In this document: positions 22,741 through 31,552 of the stretch, piece after piece
How the letters are laid out: the number at the start of each line of letters is the position of its first letter
Numbering within the stretch: position 1 is the stretch's first letter
Assembly (NCBI GenBank): GCA_009784565.1
Contig: WRBL01000021.1
Span: 1-35,163, forward strand
Length of the DNA: 35,163 nt
Direction of reading: 5' to 3'
From: Streptosporangiales bacterium
GTDB taxonomy: Bacteria; Actinomycetota; Actinomycetes; Streptosporangiales; Streptosporangiaceae
The notes under the pieces: generated by a model
What the model was told of the DNA's origin: nothing
The model's database searches: none
Seen by the model: the letters and a program-made list of their open reading frames with translations, nothing else
Position numbers and translations under genes: made by a program

Positions 22741-22772
22741 AAGCCCGCCATTCCCTGGAGAATGGCGGGCTT
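22741..22772 (-). terminator. Terminator of the mce-associated gene pair
   Basis: A 13-bp perfect stem AAGCCCGCCATTC/GAATGGCGGGCTT (22741-22753, 22760-22772) with loop CCTGGA, 12 bp beyond the leftward stop. The minus strand continues TTTTGG. It may act in both directions. Confidence 0.85.
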
Positions 22773-22784
22773 CGGCTTTATCGG

Positions 22785-23360
22785 CTACGGGTGGGGCGTC
22801 ATGTCGTCGACGAGCCACTGGCCGCCGGACTTGCGCATGGTGACCCGCACGGCGACGTCATTCAGGACCGACTCGGCCTTGGCCTTGGTCTTGGTCTGCT
22901 GGCTCAGGAACATCAGGAGCGTGACCTTGCTGCCCGAGTACGAGATGACCGACGAGTTCGTCACCGAGGCCGAGGTGACCACCTGGTTCTGCTTGGCGGG
23001 GCCCTCGATCTGGCCGGTCATCAGTTTCGAGTAGGTGCCCCGGAACTGCGGCGTCGCGACCGACTCGGCCTTGGACAGGTCGGAGCCGAACGACGAGAAG
23101 GTGTAGGACAGCAGCTCCGGCACGTCCGTCGTCGCGGCGGTGGTCGCGTCGGTCCGGGCGCCGCTGGCCTGCTGCTGCCTCACGAAGAAGAAGGCCAGTG
23201 CGGCGGTGGCGAGCAGCAGGACCACGCACACGGCGCTCAGGATCCGGACGTTCTTGTCCTTGGGCAGGCGCACCCGGCTTCCGGTCCTGGCCGCCTTCGC
23301 GGCCTTCTTCGCGGACTTCGGTGCGGGGGTGGCGGCGGTGGCGTCAGCGTCGGCGGTCAC
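22785..23360 (-). CDS. Mce-associated membrane protein
   Basis: About 191 residues from GTG 23360. Residues 1-38 are an Ala/Lys-rich cytoplasmic part. One membrane helix follows (ILSAVCVVLLLATAALAFFFV). The extracytoplasmic NTF2-like domain contains TDVPELLSYTFSSFGSDLSKAESVATPQFRGTYSKLM and ends in VRVTMRKSGGQWLVDDMTPHP. This is the standard architecture of Mas proteins encoded with mce operons, thought to stabilise the Mce transporter. The GTG overlaps the upstream stop (GTGA) with GGAG five nt before it, so I prefer it over the in-frame GTG at 23387. Confidence 0.85.
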   Translation of the reverse strand: MTADADATAATPAPKSAKKAAKAARTGSRVRLPKDKNVRILSAVCVVLLLATAALAFFFVRQQQASGARTDATTAATTDVPELLSYTFSSFGSDLSKAESVATPQFRGTYSKLMTGQIEGPAKQNQVVTSASVTNSSVISYSGSKVTLLMFLSQQTKTKAKAESVLNDVAVRVTMRKSGGQWLVDDMTPHP

Positions 23361-23953
23361 ACGAACTCCAGGCTGGTCACGAGCCACTTGCCGTTGCTGG
23401 ACACCAGGCTGAGCTGCCAGTGGTAGGCCCGCTGCTCCGGCTTGTTGGCGGTCTGCTTATTGGACACGGTGGCCTGAACGTCAATGAGAACCTTGGCCGA
23501 CCCGCCGTTCACGGACTGGACGCCGGCGTCCAGAACCTTCCCGGTCGAGGTCACCCCGGCCGTGCCCAGGCCCTTGAGGAACTGGCTCTTCCCGGCGGAG
23601 ATCTGATCCTTCAGATCGCCGGCCGAACCGTTCAGCACCGTCTGGTAATCCTTCGACCCAGTCTGGCTGCTGAGCGTAGTCAGGGCCAGCGCTTCCTGTC
23701 GCGACGACGAGAGGATGGTGCTGCGCGTTGACGCTGCATCCGAATTGTTATACACCGACCAACCGAAGAAAACGGTGGTGCCGAGCAGGATCACGCCGAG
23801 CACTCCCAGGCCCACCAGCGGCGGGGTCAGCTTGATCGTCCGGGCCTTAGAAGCCCTGCTCTTAGGTGGTTTCGGGGCGTTTTTCTTGCCGGTGCCCCGC
23901 CGTGCGCGCGACGCCGTCTTGATGTCGTCGTCGGCTATGTCTGCTTGGTCCAA
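23357..23953 (-). CDS. Mce-associated membrane protein
   Basis: A 198-residue protein. The cytoplasmic N-terminus is Lys/Arg-rich (SRARRGTGKKNAPKPPKSRASK). One membrane helix follows at ~44-68 (PPLVGLGVLGVILLGTTVFFGWSVY). The outer domain resembles other Mas proteins: RQEALALTTLSSQTGSKDYQTVLNGSAGDLKDQ, a core with LIDVQATVSNKQ, and the terminal WQLSLVSSNGKWLVTSLEFV. It is first in a two-gene leftward unit, translationally coupled to the second, and divergent from the yrbE/mce operon. In M. tuberculosis mce4 the corresponding genes follow mceF, so the arrangement here is different. Confidence 0.85.
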   Translation of the reverse strand: MDQADIADDDIKTASRARRGTGKKNAPKPPKSRASKARTIKLTPPLVGLGVLGVILLGTTVFFGWSVYNNSDAASTRSTILSSSRQEALALTTLSSQTGSKDYQTVLNGSAGDLKDQISAGKSQFLKGLGTAGVTSTGKVLDAGVQSVNGGSAKVLIDVQATVSNKQTANKPEQRAYHWQLSLVSSNGKWLVTSLEFV

Positions 23954-24047
23954 CGCCAGCGCTCCCTAGATTGCGGTGGAGACGGGTGCCTACTCATCGG
24001 TAGAAACTACGCCCGCTTCGGAGGCGGAGGTATTACAGTACCCATAC

Positions 24048-24069
24048 ACGGTGCTCGTTTTGGCACCGT
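24048..24069. promoter_or_regulatory. Stem-loop in the mas/mce divergent region
   Basis: ACGGTGC (24048-24054) and GCACCGT (24063-24069) form a perfect 7-bp dyad with an 8-nt spacer, about 95 bp from the mas start and 160 bp from yrbE. Likely an operator dyad or part of a leader. The 275-bp divergent region also holds the KstR-like site described separately. Confidence 0.4.
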
Positions 24070-24083
24070 TTGAAGTGATTAAA

Positions 24084-24122
24084 CAGAACCTGTTGCGTTT
24101 TTCACGAACCATGCCGTAGGCT
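24084..24122 (+). promoter_or_regulatory. Candidate mce promoter overlapped by a KstR-like half-consensus
   Basis: CAGAACCTGTTGCG (24084-24097) keeps the AACnnGTT core of the KstR motif but not its outer T and A. It overlaps TTGCGT (24093-24098), a weak -35, followed after 18 bp by TAGGCT (24117-24122), a weak -10. If real, repressor binding would block this promoter. Promoter match is weak and the site imperfect. Confidence 0.35.
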
Positions 24123-24228
24123 CCGCGCACGATCAATCAGGACACGGATCATTCTCCCCCCGGTCCGCGGCGCGCGTCCTCCGCATGGTCACGTGGGGCA
24201 GCCACGCGATGGAGGTCAAAGGTTTCGG

Positions 24229-24999
24229 ATGGCAACGTGGTCGCCTACTAAAGCGATGCGCCCGATTGGCGGGTTCATCGCCATGTCGCTGGATACGGTC
24301 AGGGTGCTGTTCAAGCCCCCGTTCCAGCTTCAAGAGTTTCTAGAGCAAACCTGGTTCATCTCCAGGGTCGCGATCGGCCCGACGATCATGTTGACCATCC
24401 CGTTCCTGGGCGTGGTTATCTTCCTGATCAACCAGCTGCTCGCGCAGATCGGAGGCATCGACCTCTCCGGCGCGGGCGTGGGGCTGGCGGTTATCCGGGA
24501 GATCGGTCCCGTGGCCAGTGTGCTCATCGTCGCCGGCGCCGGCGGCACCGCGATCAGCGCGGACCTGGGCGCGCGGAAGATCCGCGATGAGATCGACGCG
24601 ATCCGGGTGCTGGGCATTGACCCGGTTCACCGTCTCGTCGTGCCCCGGGTGCTTGCCTCCACCGTCGTGGCGATGATGCTGAACTGCGTGGTCTGCGTTG
24701 TGGCGATCTGCACCGGCTATGTGCTGTCGGTGACCGCCCAGGGCGCCAGCCCGGGGCAGTTCGTCTCCTCGCTGACGCTGCTGACGCACTTCAGTGACCT
24801 GGTCCTGAGTGAGGTCAAGTCCGCGCTGTTCGGCCTGAGCACCGGCCTGGTGGCCTGCTACCGCGGTCTGACGACCGGCGGCGGCCCCAAGGGTGTCGGT
24901 GACTCCGTGAACCAGACCGTCGTCCTGGCTGTGGTCCTCCTGGGTGTCCTTGACGTTCTGATGACCGCCGTCTACCTGCAACTGGGAAACCAGGTCTGA
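24229..24999 (+). CDS. yrbEA: MlaE/YrbE-type ABC permease (first subunit)
   Basis: A 256-residue permease of the Mce import system, from ATG 24229, which has AAAGG 6 nt upstream. An N-terminal amphipathic segment (TVRVLFKPPFQLQEFLEQTWFISRV) precedes membrane helices near residues 45-65, 80-100, 145-175, 190-215 and 230-250. The YrbE signature GPVASVLIVAGAGGTAISADLGARKIRDEIDAI is complete, including the conserved acidic EIDAI segment that contacts the ATPase. It heterodimerises with the next gene product. The MceG-type ATPase is not encoded in this window. Confidence 0.93.
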   Translation: MATWSPTKAMRPIGGFIAMSLDTVRVLFKPPFQLQEFLEQTWFISRVAIGPTIMLTIPFLGVVIFLINQLLAQIGGIDLSGAGVGLAVIREIGPVASVLIVAGAGGTAISADLGARKIRDEIDAIRVLGIDPVHRLVVPRVLASTVVAMMLNCVVCVVAICTGYVLSVTAQGASPGQFVSSLTLLTHFSDLVLSEVKSALFGLSTGLVACYRGLTTGGGPKGVGDSVNQTVVLAVVLLGVLDVLMTAVYLQLGNQV

Positions 25000-25015
25000 A
25001 GGAGCAGCAGAGCAT

Positions 25016-25849
25016 ATGGCGTTGAAAGACATGGGTCGGGTGCTCTCGGGCCCCGGCGACGCACTTGAGAGCTTCGGCCAGCAAGTCGAGCTCTACGGCA
25101 AGGCCTATGGCTGGTTTTGGCGGGCGTTTAAGAACTACAAGAAGGAGATCGTCCGACAGATCACCGCGGTCAGCTTTGGCCGCGGTGCGCTGGCGATGGT
25201 GGGCGGTACCGCGGTGATCGTCGCGGTGCTGACCGGCCTCGCCGGCGTTGAGGTGTCTCTGCAGGGTTACTCCCAGCTGGCGAACATCGGCGTCGAGGCC
25301 CTGACCGGCTTCGTCTCCGCGTACGTCAACACCCGGATTGCGGCTCCCCTGATCGCGGCCATCGCGCTGATCTCGACCGTCGGGTCGGGCTTCACCGCGG
25401 AGCTGGGCGCGATGAAGATCAGCGATGAGATCGACGCCCTGGAGGCCATGGCCATCCCGTCGATCCCGTTCCTGGTCACCACGCGGATCATCGCCGGTTT
25501 CGTCGCGGTCACGCCGCTGTACGCGATCGCGCTGATCAGCTCCTACACCCTGTCGCGGCTGGCCGTCACGGACTTCTTCCACCAGGCGACGGGCGCCTAC
25601 GACCACTACTTCTCCACGTTCCTGGTCCCCTCCGACATCTTGAACTCCTTTATCGAAGTGCTGTTGATGTCGGTCGTGATCATGTCGGTGCACTGTTACT
25701 ACGGCTACACGGCCAGCGGCGGTCCCGCCGGCGTGGGCGAGGCCGTGGGCCGTGCGGTCCGACTGTCACTGGTCGCGGTCATGTTCGTCGCGCTCGCCGC
25801 GAGCATGGTCCTGTACGGCCACTCCAACACCCTGCACCTCGCGAGGTAG
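25016..25849 (+). CDS. yrbEB: MlaE/YrbE-type ABC permease (second subunit)
   Basis: A 277-residue YrbEB permease. The cytoplasmic lead includes FYGKAYGWFW-type residues (YGKAYGWFWRAFKNYKKE). The signature segment ALISTVGSGFTAELGAMKISDEIDALEAMAIP is intact, and several helices run to the C-terminus at GVGEAVGRAVRLSLVAVMFVALAASMVLYG. AAGGAG precedes the ATG, which is 16 bp after yrbEA. Together the YrbE pair forms the membrane channel through which the Mce proteins deliver lipid. Confidence 0.93.
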   Translation: MALKDMGRVLSGPGDALESFGQQVELYGKAYGWFWRAFKNYKKEIVRQITAVSFGRGALAMVGGTAVIVAVLTGLAGVEVSLQGYSQLANIGVEALTGFVSAYVNTRIAAPLIAAIALISTVGSGFTAELGAMKISDEIDALEAMAIPSIPFLVTTRIIAGFVAVTPLYAIALISSYTLSRLAVTDFFHQATGAYDHYFSTFLVPSDILNSFIEVLLMSVVIMSVHCYYGYTASGGPAGVGEAVGRAVRLSLVAVMFVALAASMVLYGHSNTLHLAR

Positions 25850-25855
25850 CCGACA

Positions 25856-27106
25856 ATGACTGTGCTTGAAACCGATAAGCGCGGCCGGCCGAAGGCTAAT
25901 ATGCCCAAGCCCACGCGGCGTCCGATGAACCAGCGGACGCGCCGCCAATTTCTAGGAGCGATCGGACTGCTCGCGGTCCTCGCCATCATTGGCGGGGTGA
26001 TCCTGACGTATGAGCAGGTCTTCACCCCGGGGGTGACCGCCACCGTGCTGTCGCCCCGAGCCGGGTTGCTGATGGAAAAGGGCGCTGACGTGACCCTGGA
26101 CGGCGTCACCGTCGGACAGGTCACGTCGATTGACCCGGTTGGCGACAGCCAGGCCCGGCTGGGCATCAAGATCCAGCCCAACCAGCAGCAGTTCATCCCG
26201 TCCAACGTCACGGCCTCGATTGACGCGCCCAGCGTGTTCGGTCCGAAGTTCGTGAACCTGACCGCCCCGAAGCAGGCGGCGACCCAGACGATCCAGGCTG
26301 GCCAGGTCATCAACCAGGTCCAGGTCTCGCCCGAGATCGACACGGTCTTCTCCAACCTGGTGGGCGTGCTGAACTCGGTCCACCCGGCGAAGGTGGCCGC
26401 CACGCTCGGCGCGATCTCCACCTCGCTGAACGGGCAGGGCGCTAACCTTGGCAACTTCATTGGCCAGTTCAACTCCTACCTGCAGCAGTTCAACCCGAGC
26501 CTTCCGGCCCTCGGCAACGACCTGGCGGTCGCCCCTTCGGTGGCCAACGCCTGGTCGATCGCCACGCCGGACGCGCTGAAGACCCTGGACAACCTGCGGG
26601 TCACCAGCGGCACGCTGACTGCCCAGCAGGCTCAGTTCGACGCGTTCCTGGTCAACCTGTCCGGCTTCGCGGGCAACAGCCAGAGCTTCCTGTCGAACAA
26701 CGAGGCGGGCCTGACCAAGACGCTGTCGACGCTGCTGCCCACCTCGCAGCTGCTGAACCAGTACTCGCCGGAGATCGGCTGCCTGACCGCCAGCGCGTCG
26801 GAGATCAACAACGTCACGACGTCGAACTCGCTGACGCTGAACACGGCGGTGGTTCCGGGTGCCAAGGAGTACAGCAACCCGTCCAACCTTCCCGTGGTCG
26901 GAGCGAAGTCGGCCGCGAGTTGCTACGGCGGCCCGCTGACCAAGCAGACCGCGGCGAGCTGGAACGGCATCAACTTCAATGACGGCAGCGGCGGGGCCGG
27001 CGCCAGCAGCAACAGCTCGTCGGCGACGCTTAACCCCAACCTGGCCCAGGACCTGTTCGGCTCCAACGCGGCGGCGGCTTCCTCCGCGGCCAAGAAGGGG
27101 AAGTGA
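25856..27106 (+). CDS. mceA: Mce-family protein MceA
   Basis: A 416-residue protein. A basic N-terminus (~1-30), one helix (FLGAIGLLAVLAIIGGVIL, ~32-50), and then the MCE domain (~55-135) with SPRAGLLMEKGADVTLDGVTVGQVTSI. A long helical region follows (~140-300). The C-terminal part has two cysteines (IGCLTAS, ASCYGG) and an Asn/Ser/Ala-rich end. First of six Mce subunits expected to form a periplasm-spanning hexameric tunnel. It starts 6 bp after yrbEB. KstR context suggests a steroid-uptake (mce4-like) system rather than fatty acid uptake; this is inference. Confidence 0.92.
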   Translation: MTVLETDKRGRPKANMPKPTRRPMNQRTRRQFLGAIGLLAVLAIIGGVILTYEQVFTPGVTATVLSPRAGLLMEKGADVTLDGVTVGQVTSIDPVGDSQARLGIKIQPNQQQFIPSNVTASIDAPSVFGPKFVNLTAPKQAATQTIQAGQVINQVQVSPEIDTVFSNLVGVLNSVHPAKVAATLGAISTSLNGQGANLGNFIGQFNSYLQQFNPSLPALGNDLAVAPSVANAWSIATPDALKTLDNLRVTSGTLTAQQAQFDAFLVNLSGFAGNSQSFLSNNEAGLTKTLSTLLPTSQLLNQYSPEIGCLTASASEINNVTTSNSLTLNTAVVPGAKEYSNPSNLPVVGAKSAASCYGGPLTKQTAASWNGINFNDGSGGAGASSNSSSATLNPNLAQDLFGSNAAAASSAAKKGK

Positions 27107-27107
27107 T

Positions 27108-28109
27108 ATGCGCTCTCTCCTGATCAAGTGCGCGGTGCTGCTCACTGTCACGGTGGTCCTGGCCGGAATCCTGGTGGTCGAGTTCGACAACCTGCAGTTC
27201 CAGCCGCAGCACACCTACAAGGCCCTGTTCACCAACGTGTCGGGGCTGAAGGCCGGCGACACGGTGAAGGCGGCCGGCGTCAACGTCGGCCGCGTGGACA
27301 GCCTGGCCCTGCAGAAGAACAACCAGATCCTGGTGACGTTCTCCTCCAGCAACCACGTTCCGCTCACCAAGGACACCACCCTGACGGTGCGGTTCAAGGA
27401 CATGCTGGGCAACCGTTACCTCGAGGTCAACCAGCCGACCGCCCAGGCGGCCTCGCTGACCAGCAACGAGACGATCCCGGCGACGCAGACCCAGCCGGCC
27501 CTCAGCCTGGACGCTCTGTTCAACGGCTTCCAGCCCCTGTTCCAGGGCCTGCAGCCGGCGCAGATCAACCAGCTGTCGGCGGAACTGGTCAGCGTCATGC
27601 AGGGCGAGGGCGGCACCATCGACGGGCTGCTCACCACGATCGGCTCGCTGACCAGCACCCTGGCCAACCGGGACAAGCTGATCGACCAGGTCATCGACAA
27701 CCTCAACTCGGTGCTCACCTCGGTGAGCAAGCACGACACCGAGCTGGACTCCCTGGTCGTGAACCTGCAGCAGCTCGTCAGCGGGCTGTCCGCCGACCGC
27801 AACACGATCGGCGACTCGCTCGGCGGTATCGCCAACGTGAGCGGCACCCTGGCCGGCCTGCTCCAGCAGGCCCGGCCCGACATCTCCGGGACCATCGACA
27901 AGACTGGCCAGCTCTCCACGGAGCTGAACGGTGACACCAGCACCATTAACAAGGAACTTGTGGACATCCCGCAGGCCTACCAGGACATGAGCCGCCAGGG
28001 CCTGTACGGATCGTTCTTCAACTTCTACCTCTGCGGTGTGCAGATTCGTACCGATGGTGTCACCACGCCCATGATGAAGAGCGAGGAACAGCGGTGCCAA
28101 GGCTCATGA
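27108..28109 (+). CDS. mceB: Mce-family protein MceB
   Basis: A 333-residue protein from ATG 27108, preceded by AAGGGG and lying 1 bp beyond the mceA stop. One N-terminal helix (~5-24), then the MCE domain (~30-115) with KALFTNVSGLKAGDTVKAAGVNVGRVDSLAL and KDMLGNRYLEVN. A helical domain (~140-290) is rich in Gln/Asn/Leu heptad-like repeats, such as DKLIDQVIDNLNSVLTSVSKHDTELDSLVVNLQQL. The C-terminus (LYGSFFNFYLCGVQIRT) is characteristic of MceB. Its stop overlaps the mceC start. Confidence 0.92.
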   Translation: MRSLLIKCAVLLTVTVVLAGILVVEFDNLQFQPQHTYKALFTNVSGLKAGDTVKAAGVNVGRVDSLALQKNNQILVTFSSSNHVPLTKDTTLTVRFKDMLGNRYLEVNQPTAQAASLTSNETIPATQTQPALSLDALFNGFQPLFQGLQPAQINQLSAELVSVMQGEGGTIDGLLTTIGSLTSTLANRDKLIDQVIDNLNSVLTSVSKHDTELDSLVVNLQQLVSGLSADRNTIGDSLGGIANVSGTLAGLLQQARPDISGTIDKTGQLSTELNGDTSTINKELVDIPQAYQDMSRQGLYGSFFNFYLCGVQIRTDGVTTPMMKSEEQRCQGS

Positions 28110-29107
28110 ACAAGTCCTTCGGGGAGATGAACCCCGTCCGGATCGGCATCGTCGGCATCGCGGGCTTGCTCGCGATCGCCATGCTGGCGCTGAACTCCGG
28201 AGCCATCATTCGCCACTTCACCCAGACCACCTACCAGGCGAACTTCTCGGACGCCGGCGGTCTGGCCTCGGGTGACTCGGTGGTCATCGGCGGCCTCACC
28301 ATGGGCCAGGTCGAGTCGGTCGCCCTGCAGGGCAACCACGTCCACGTCGTCTTCTCCGTCAAGCACGGCGGCCAGCTCGGGAACGCCACCGGCGCCTCGA
28401 TCAGCACCGCCACCCTGCTGGGCACCAAGGAGCTCGAGGTGGACCCGGCCGGGACGGGCACGCTGGCCTCGGGATCGACCATCCCGGAGTCGCGGACCCA
28501 GTCGCCGTACAACCTCGACCAGATCCTGACCACGCTGACCAACAAGGGCAGCGCGATCAACTCGAACGAGGTCGCCAACGCGTTCAACACGATCTCGACG
28601 ACGCTGCAGAACTCGCCGGCGCCGCTGCGCAACGCGCTGTCCGGCGTCCAGCGGCTGTCGCAGACGATCGCGTCCCGGGACCAGGAGCTCTCCTCGCTGC
28701 TGTCCGCGTCCAGCAACGTGACCGGCCTGCTGGCGACTCGCAGCCAGCAGATCGGCGTCCTGATCAACGACGGCAACCAGCTCATGCAGACCCTGTACGA
28801 GCGGCGTCAGCAGATTCAGGAACTTCTGGTCAACGTGACCGCCGTGGTTGACCAGGTCAAGGGCCTGGCCACCGACAACCAGCAGAAGATCGGCGGGGCC
28901 ATGGCCCAGCTGCAGGGTGTCGAGAACACGCTGAAGGCGAACTCCGACAACATCACGAAGACGATCCAGGGGCTGCAGCGGTACTCGCTCGGCCTGGGCG
29001 AGATTGTGGGAAGCGGACCGTGGCTCTACGCCTACGTGCAGAACCTTGTGCCGGGCAACATGGCCTCCGCCGTCCCCAGCATCCTTGGGCAGAAGGCGGG
29101 GAGCTGA
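28106..29107 (+). CDS. mceC: Mce-family protein MceC
   Basis: A 333-residue protein from ATG 28106, overlapping the mceB stop (ATGA); an upstream in-frame GTG at 28094 is less likely. An N-terminal helix (~9-28), the MCE domain with YQANFSDAGGLASGDSVVIGGLTMGQVESV, then a helical domain (~150-300). The C-terminus (YSLGLGEIVGSGPWLYAYVQNLVPG) is typical of MceC. It lacks the long Pro-rich tail found in some mycobacterial MceC proteins. Confidence 0.91.
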   Translation: MNKSFGEMNPVRIGIVGIAGLLAIAMLALNSGAIIRHFTQTTYQANFSDAGGLASGDSVVIGGLTMGQVESVALQGNHVHVVFSVKHGGQLGNATGASISTATLLGTKELEVDPAGTGTLASGSTIPESRTQSPYNLDQILTTLTNKGSAINSNEVANAFNTISTTLQNSPAPLRNALSGVQRLSQTIASRDQELSSLLSASSNVTGLLATRSQQIGVLINDGNQLMQTLYERRQQIQELLVNVTAVVDQVKGLATDNQQKIGGAMAQLQGVENTLKANSDNITKTIQGLQRYSLGLGEIVGSGPWLYAYVQNLVPGNMASAVPSILGQKAGS

Positions 29108-29111
29108 CACC

Positions 29112-30314
29112 ATGAGCAAGCTGAAGCCCAAGAACCGTTTCATGGCCGGCGCCGCGACGCTGATCGTGGTCATCGCCGCGGTGTCCGCGGCCGTGGTCAT
29201 GTGGCCGAGCCAGCAGAACAAGACCATCACCGCCTACTTCTCGGCGGCGACCGACCTTTACACCGGGGACCACGTCACGATCCTCGGCGTGCCGGTCGGC
29301 CAGGTCTCGAAGGTCACCTCGCAGGGCGGCCGCGTCAAGGTCCAGCTGACCATCAACAAGGGCGTGCAGGTGCCGGCCGCCGCCAAGGCGGCGATCGTCA
29401 CGCCCACCCTGGTCACCACCCGGGAGGTCCAGCTCACCCCGGCCTACACCAGCGGGCCCGCGATGGCCGACGGCGGAAGCATTCCGACGTCGCGCACGGC
29501 GGTGCCGGTCGAGTGGGACCAGATCGAGGGCGAGATGAACCAGCTCTCGACGGCCCTGGGGCCGAAGGGGCAGTCGCACGGTGCCCTGAACAACCTCCTG
29601 AACACCTCGGCGGCCAACCTTAAGGGGCAGGGCTCGAACCTGCACAACACGCTGACCGCGCTGTCGCAGGCCACGACGACCCTGGCGGACAACAAGGGCA
29701 ACATGTTCGCCACGATCGACAACCTGCAGACGTTCGTCAAGGTGCTGGCCGACGCCAACACCCAGGTCAACCAGTTCAACAACGAGCTGACCTCGGTGTC
29801 CGGCGTGCTGGCCAACAACAAGACCCAGCTGGCCACCGCGCTGTCGACGCTGAACTCCTCGCTCGGCACGGTGGAGAGCTTCGTCAAGAACAACCGCACG
29901 GCCCTGGCGAACAACATCAGCGGCCTGGACAGCGTCACCGGGAACCTCGCGAAGAACGACCAGGCTCTGGCCGACGTCCTGCAGCGGCTGCCCAACGAGG
30001 CGTCCAACTTCAACAACATCTACGACCCGAAGAACCACGCCCTCAACGAGGGACTCGCGATGGAGAACCTGCAGGATCCGGCGAGTTTCGTGTGCTCGAC
30101 TCTCGGGTCGGTGATCAACAGTCAGACCCAGGCCGATCAGCAGTGCCAGACGGCGCTCGACCCGCTGCTGAAGACGCTGAGTTCCTCCAACGTGAACCTG
30201 CCGAACCTCTCCCCGATCCAAAGCGGCTCCAGCTCCAATGCCACCACGGGCGGGACGAACAAGTCCTCTGGCGGGTCGAACCCCATCACTTCGCTGCTCG
30301 GAGGCAACGGCTAA
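29112..30314 (+). CDS. mceD: Mce-family protein MceD
   Basis: A 400-residue protein from ATG 29112, 4 bp after mceC. The helix FMAGAATLIVVIAAVSAAVVMW (~10-31) is followed by the MCE domain with AYFSAATDLYTGDHVTILGVPVGQVSKV, then a long helical region rich in Asn/Gln/Leu (~140-300). FVCSTLGS and QQCQTAL carry two cysteines. The tail is Ser/Asn/Gly-rich and low complexity (~365-400). Its stop shares an A with the mceE start (TAATG). Confidence 0.91.
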   Translation: MSKLKPKNRFMAGAATLIVVIAAVSAAVVMWPSQQNKTITAYFSAATDLYTGDHVTILGVPVGQVSKVTSQGGRVKVQLTINKGVQVPAAAKAAIVTPTLVTTREVQLTPAYTSGPAMADGGSIPTSRTAVPVEWDQIEGEMNQLSTALGPKGQSHGALNNLLNTSAANLKGQGSNLHNTLTALSQATTTLADNKGNMFATIDNLQTFVKVLADANTQVNQFNNELTSVSGVLANNKTQLATALSTLNSSLGTVESFVKNNRTALANNISGLDSVTGNLAKNDQALADVLQRLPNEASNFNNIYDPKNHALNEGLAMENLQDPASFVCSTLGSVINSQTQADQQCQTALDPLLKTLSSSNVNLPNLSPIQSGSSSNATTGGTNKSSGGSNPITSLLGGNG

Positions 30315-31552
30315 TGATGAGACGACGCTTGGCCCGGGCTGCGGCCGGCATCGCCAGCGCCGCACTGCTTGGCGCCGCGGTCAGCGGCTGCCAGTTCACG
30401 GGATTCGGAAACGAGTCGCTTCCGTTCACCCACGGGACCGGCTCCGGCACCTACACCGTCATGGCCCAGGTCGCCAACGTGGACAACCTGGCTCCCAACT
30501 CTGAGGTCATGGTCAATGACGTTAGCGTCGGGACGGTCAAGGCGATTCACTTCAGCAACTGGCACGCGGACCTGACGATCTCGCTGCCGGACAGCGTGAA
30601 GCTCCCGGCCAACGCCACGGCCACCATCGGGCAGAAGAGCCTGCTCGGTGCCGAGTACGTGGCGCTCGCTCCGCCGACGAACGCCAGGCCCGCCGGGACG
30701 CTGGCGAACGGCGGCCGGATCGGGCTGGCGAGCAGCACGGCCTACCCGGCCACGGAGGACGTGCTGGCCTCGCTGTCCACCTTCCTCAACGGCGGCGGAC
30801 TGAATCAGCTGTCCACCATCACCCGGGAGATGAACGCGACCCTCAACGGTCACGAGCAGCAGGCCCGGCAGCTTCTGTCGAACCTGCAGGTCTTCTCCGG
30901 CACGGTGAACCAGCAGAAGCAGTCCATCGTGTCCACCCTCAGCTCGATGAACACGCTCGCCGCCCAGGTCAGGTCGCAGAACAAGACCCTGACCAACGCC
31001 ATCGACGGCATCCCGGGCGGGCTGAAGGTGCTCAACAAGGACGAGGGCGACCTGACCCAGGCCCTGAGCTCGCTGAGCAACCTGAGCACGGTGGCCGACC
31101 GCGTCATCAACGAGAACAGCGCCAACCTGCTGGGCAACCTGCACGACCTGCAGGCCCCGCTCCAGCAGCTTGTGTCGTCCGAGAAGAACCTCGTGAACGG
31201 CCTGACCGCCGTCGCGACCTTCCCGCTGCCGACCAAGGTGGTGCTCAACACAACCAAGGGCGACTACACCAACGTGAACATCGTCTTCGACCTGACCTCT
31301 TCCACGCTGCAGAAGACCTGGCTGTCCAGCGGCGCCACCGGAAGCAGTTCGGGCAAGAACAGCAACCCGCTGACCGCCCCGGTCAAGGGCGTGCAGGGAA
31401 TCGTCAACGGTGTCACGGGCGGTACGAAGAACAGCCCGAACAGCACCCCGAGCTCGGGCTCGACCCCCAGCAGCAGCCCGAGCCCGAAGCCCACGTGCAG
31501 CAGCAACCTCGGTGGTGCCATCAACGGTGCCCTCGGGGGGTGCAGTAAGTGA
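30314..31552 (+). CDS. mceE: Mce-family lipoprotein MceE
   Basis: A 412-residue protein from ATG 30314 (a second ATG follows directly). The lipobox AAVSGC places the lipidated cysteine at C26 after an RRR-start signal peptide; MceE is the lipoprotein of mce operons. The MCE domain (~45-130) includes AQVANVDNLAPNSEVMVNDVSVGTVKAI. A helical domain (~150-330) follows, then a Ser/Pro/Thr-rich tail with CSSNLGGAINGALGGCSK. GGAGG lies 9 nt before the start. It would be a substrate of the lipoprotein-processing enzymes, including the lnt product encoded in this window (inference). The stop overlaps mceF (GTGA). Confidence 0.92.
   Translation: MMRRRLARAAAGIASAALLGAAVSGCQFTGFGNESLPFTHGTGSGTYTVMAQVANVDNLAPNSEVMVNDVSVGTVKAIHFSNWHADLTISLPDSVKLPANATATIGQKSLLGAEYVALAPPTNARPAGTLANGGRIGLASSTAYPATEDVLASLSTFLNGGGLNQLSTITREMNATLNGHEQQARQLLSNLQVFSGTVNQQKQSIVSTLSSMNTLAAQVRSQNKTLTNAIDGIPGGLKVLNKDEGDLTQALSSLSNLSTVADRVINENSANLLGNLHDLQAPLQQLVSSEKNLVNGLTAVATFPLPTKVVLNTTKGDYTNVNIVFDLTSSTLQKTWLSSGATGSSSGKNSNPLTAPVKGVQGIVNGVTGGTKNSPNSTPSSGSTPSSSPSPKPTCSSNLGGAINGALGGCSK

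Noticed and set aside
22633-22818. 61-codon minus-strand frame across the GGTA/TACC cluster
   Set aside because: It runs through the terminator and into the mce-associated gene in another frame, with no ribosome binding site.
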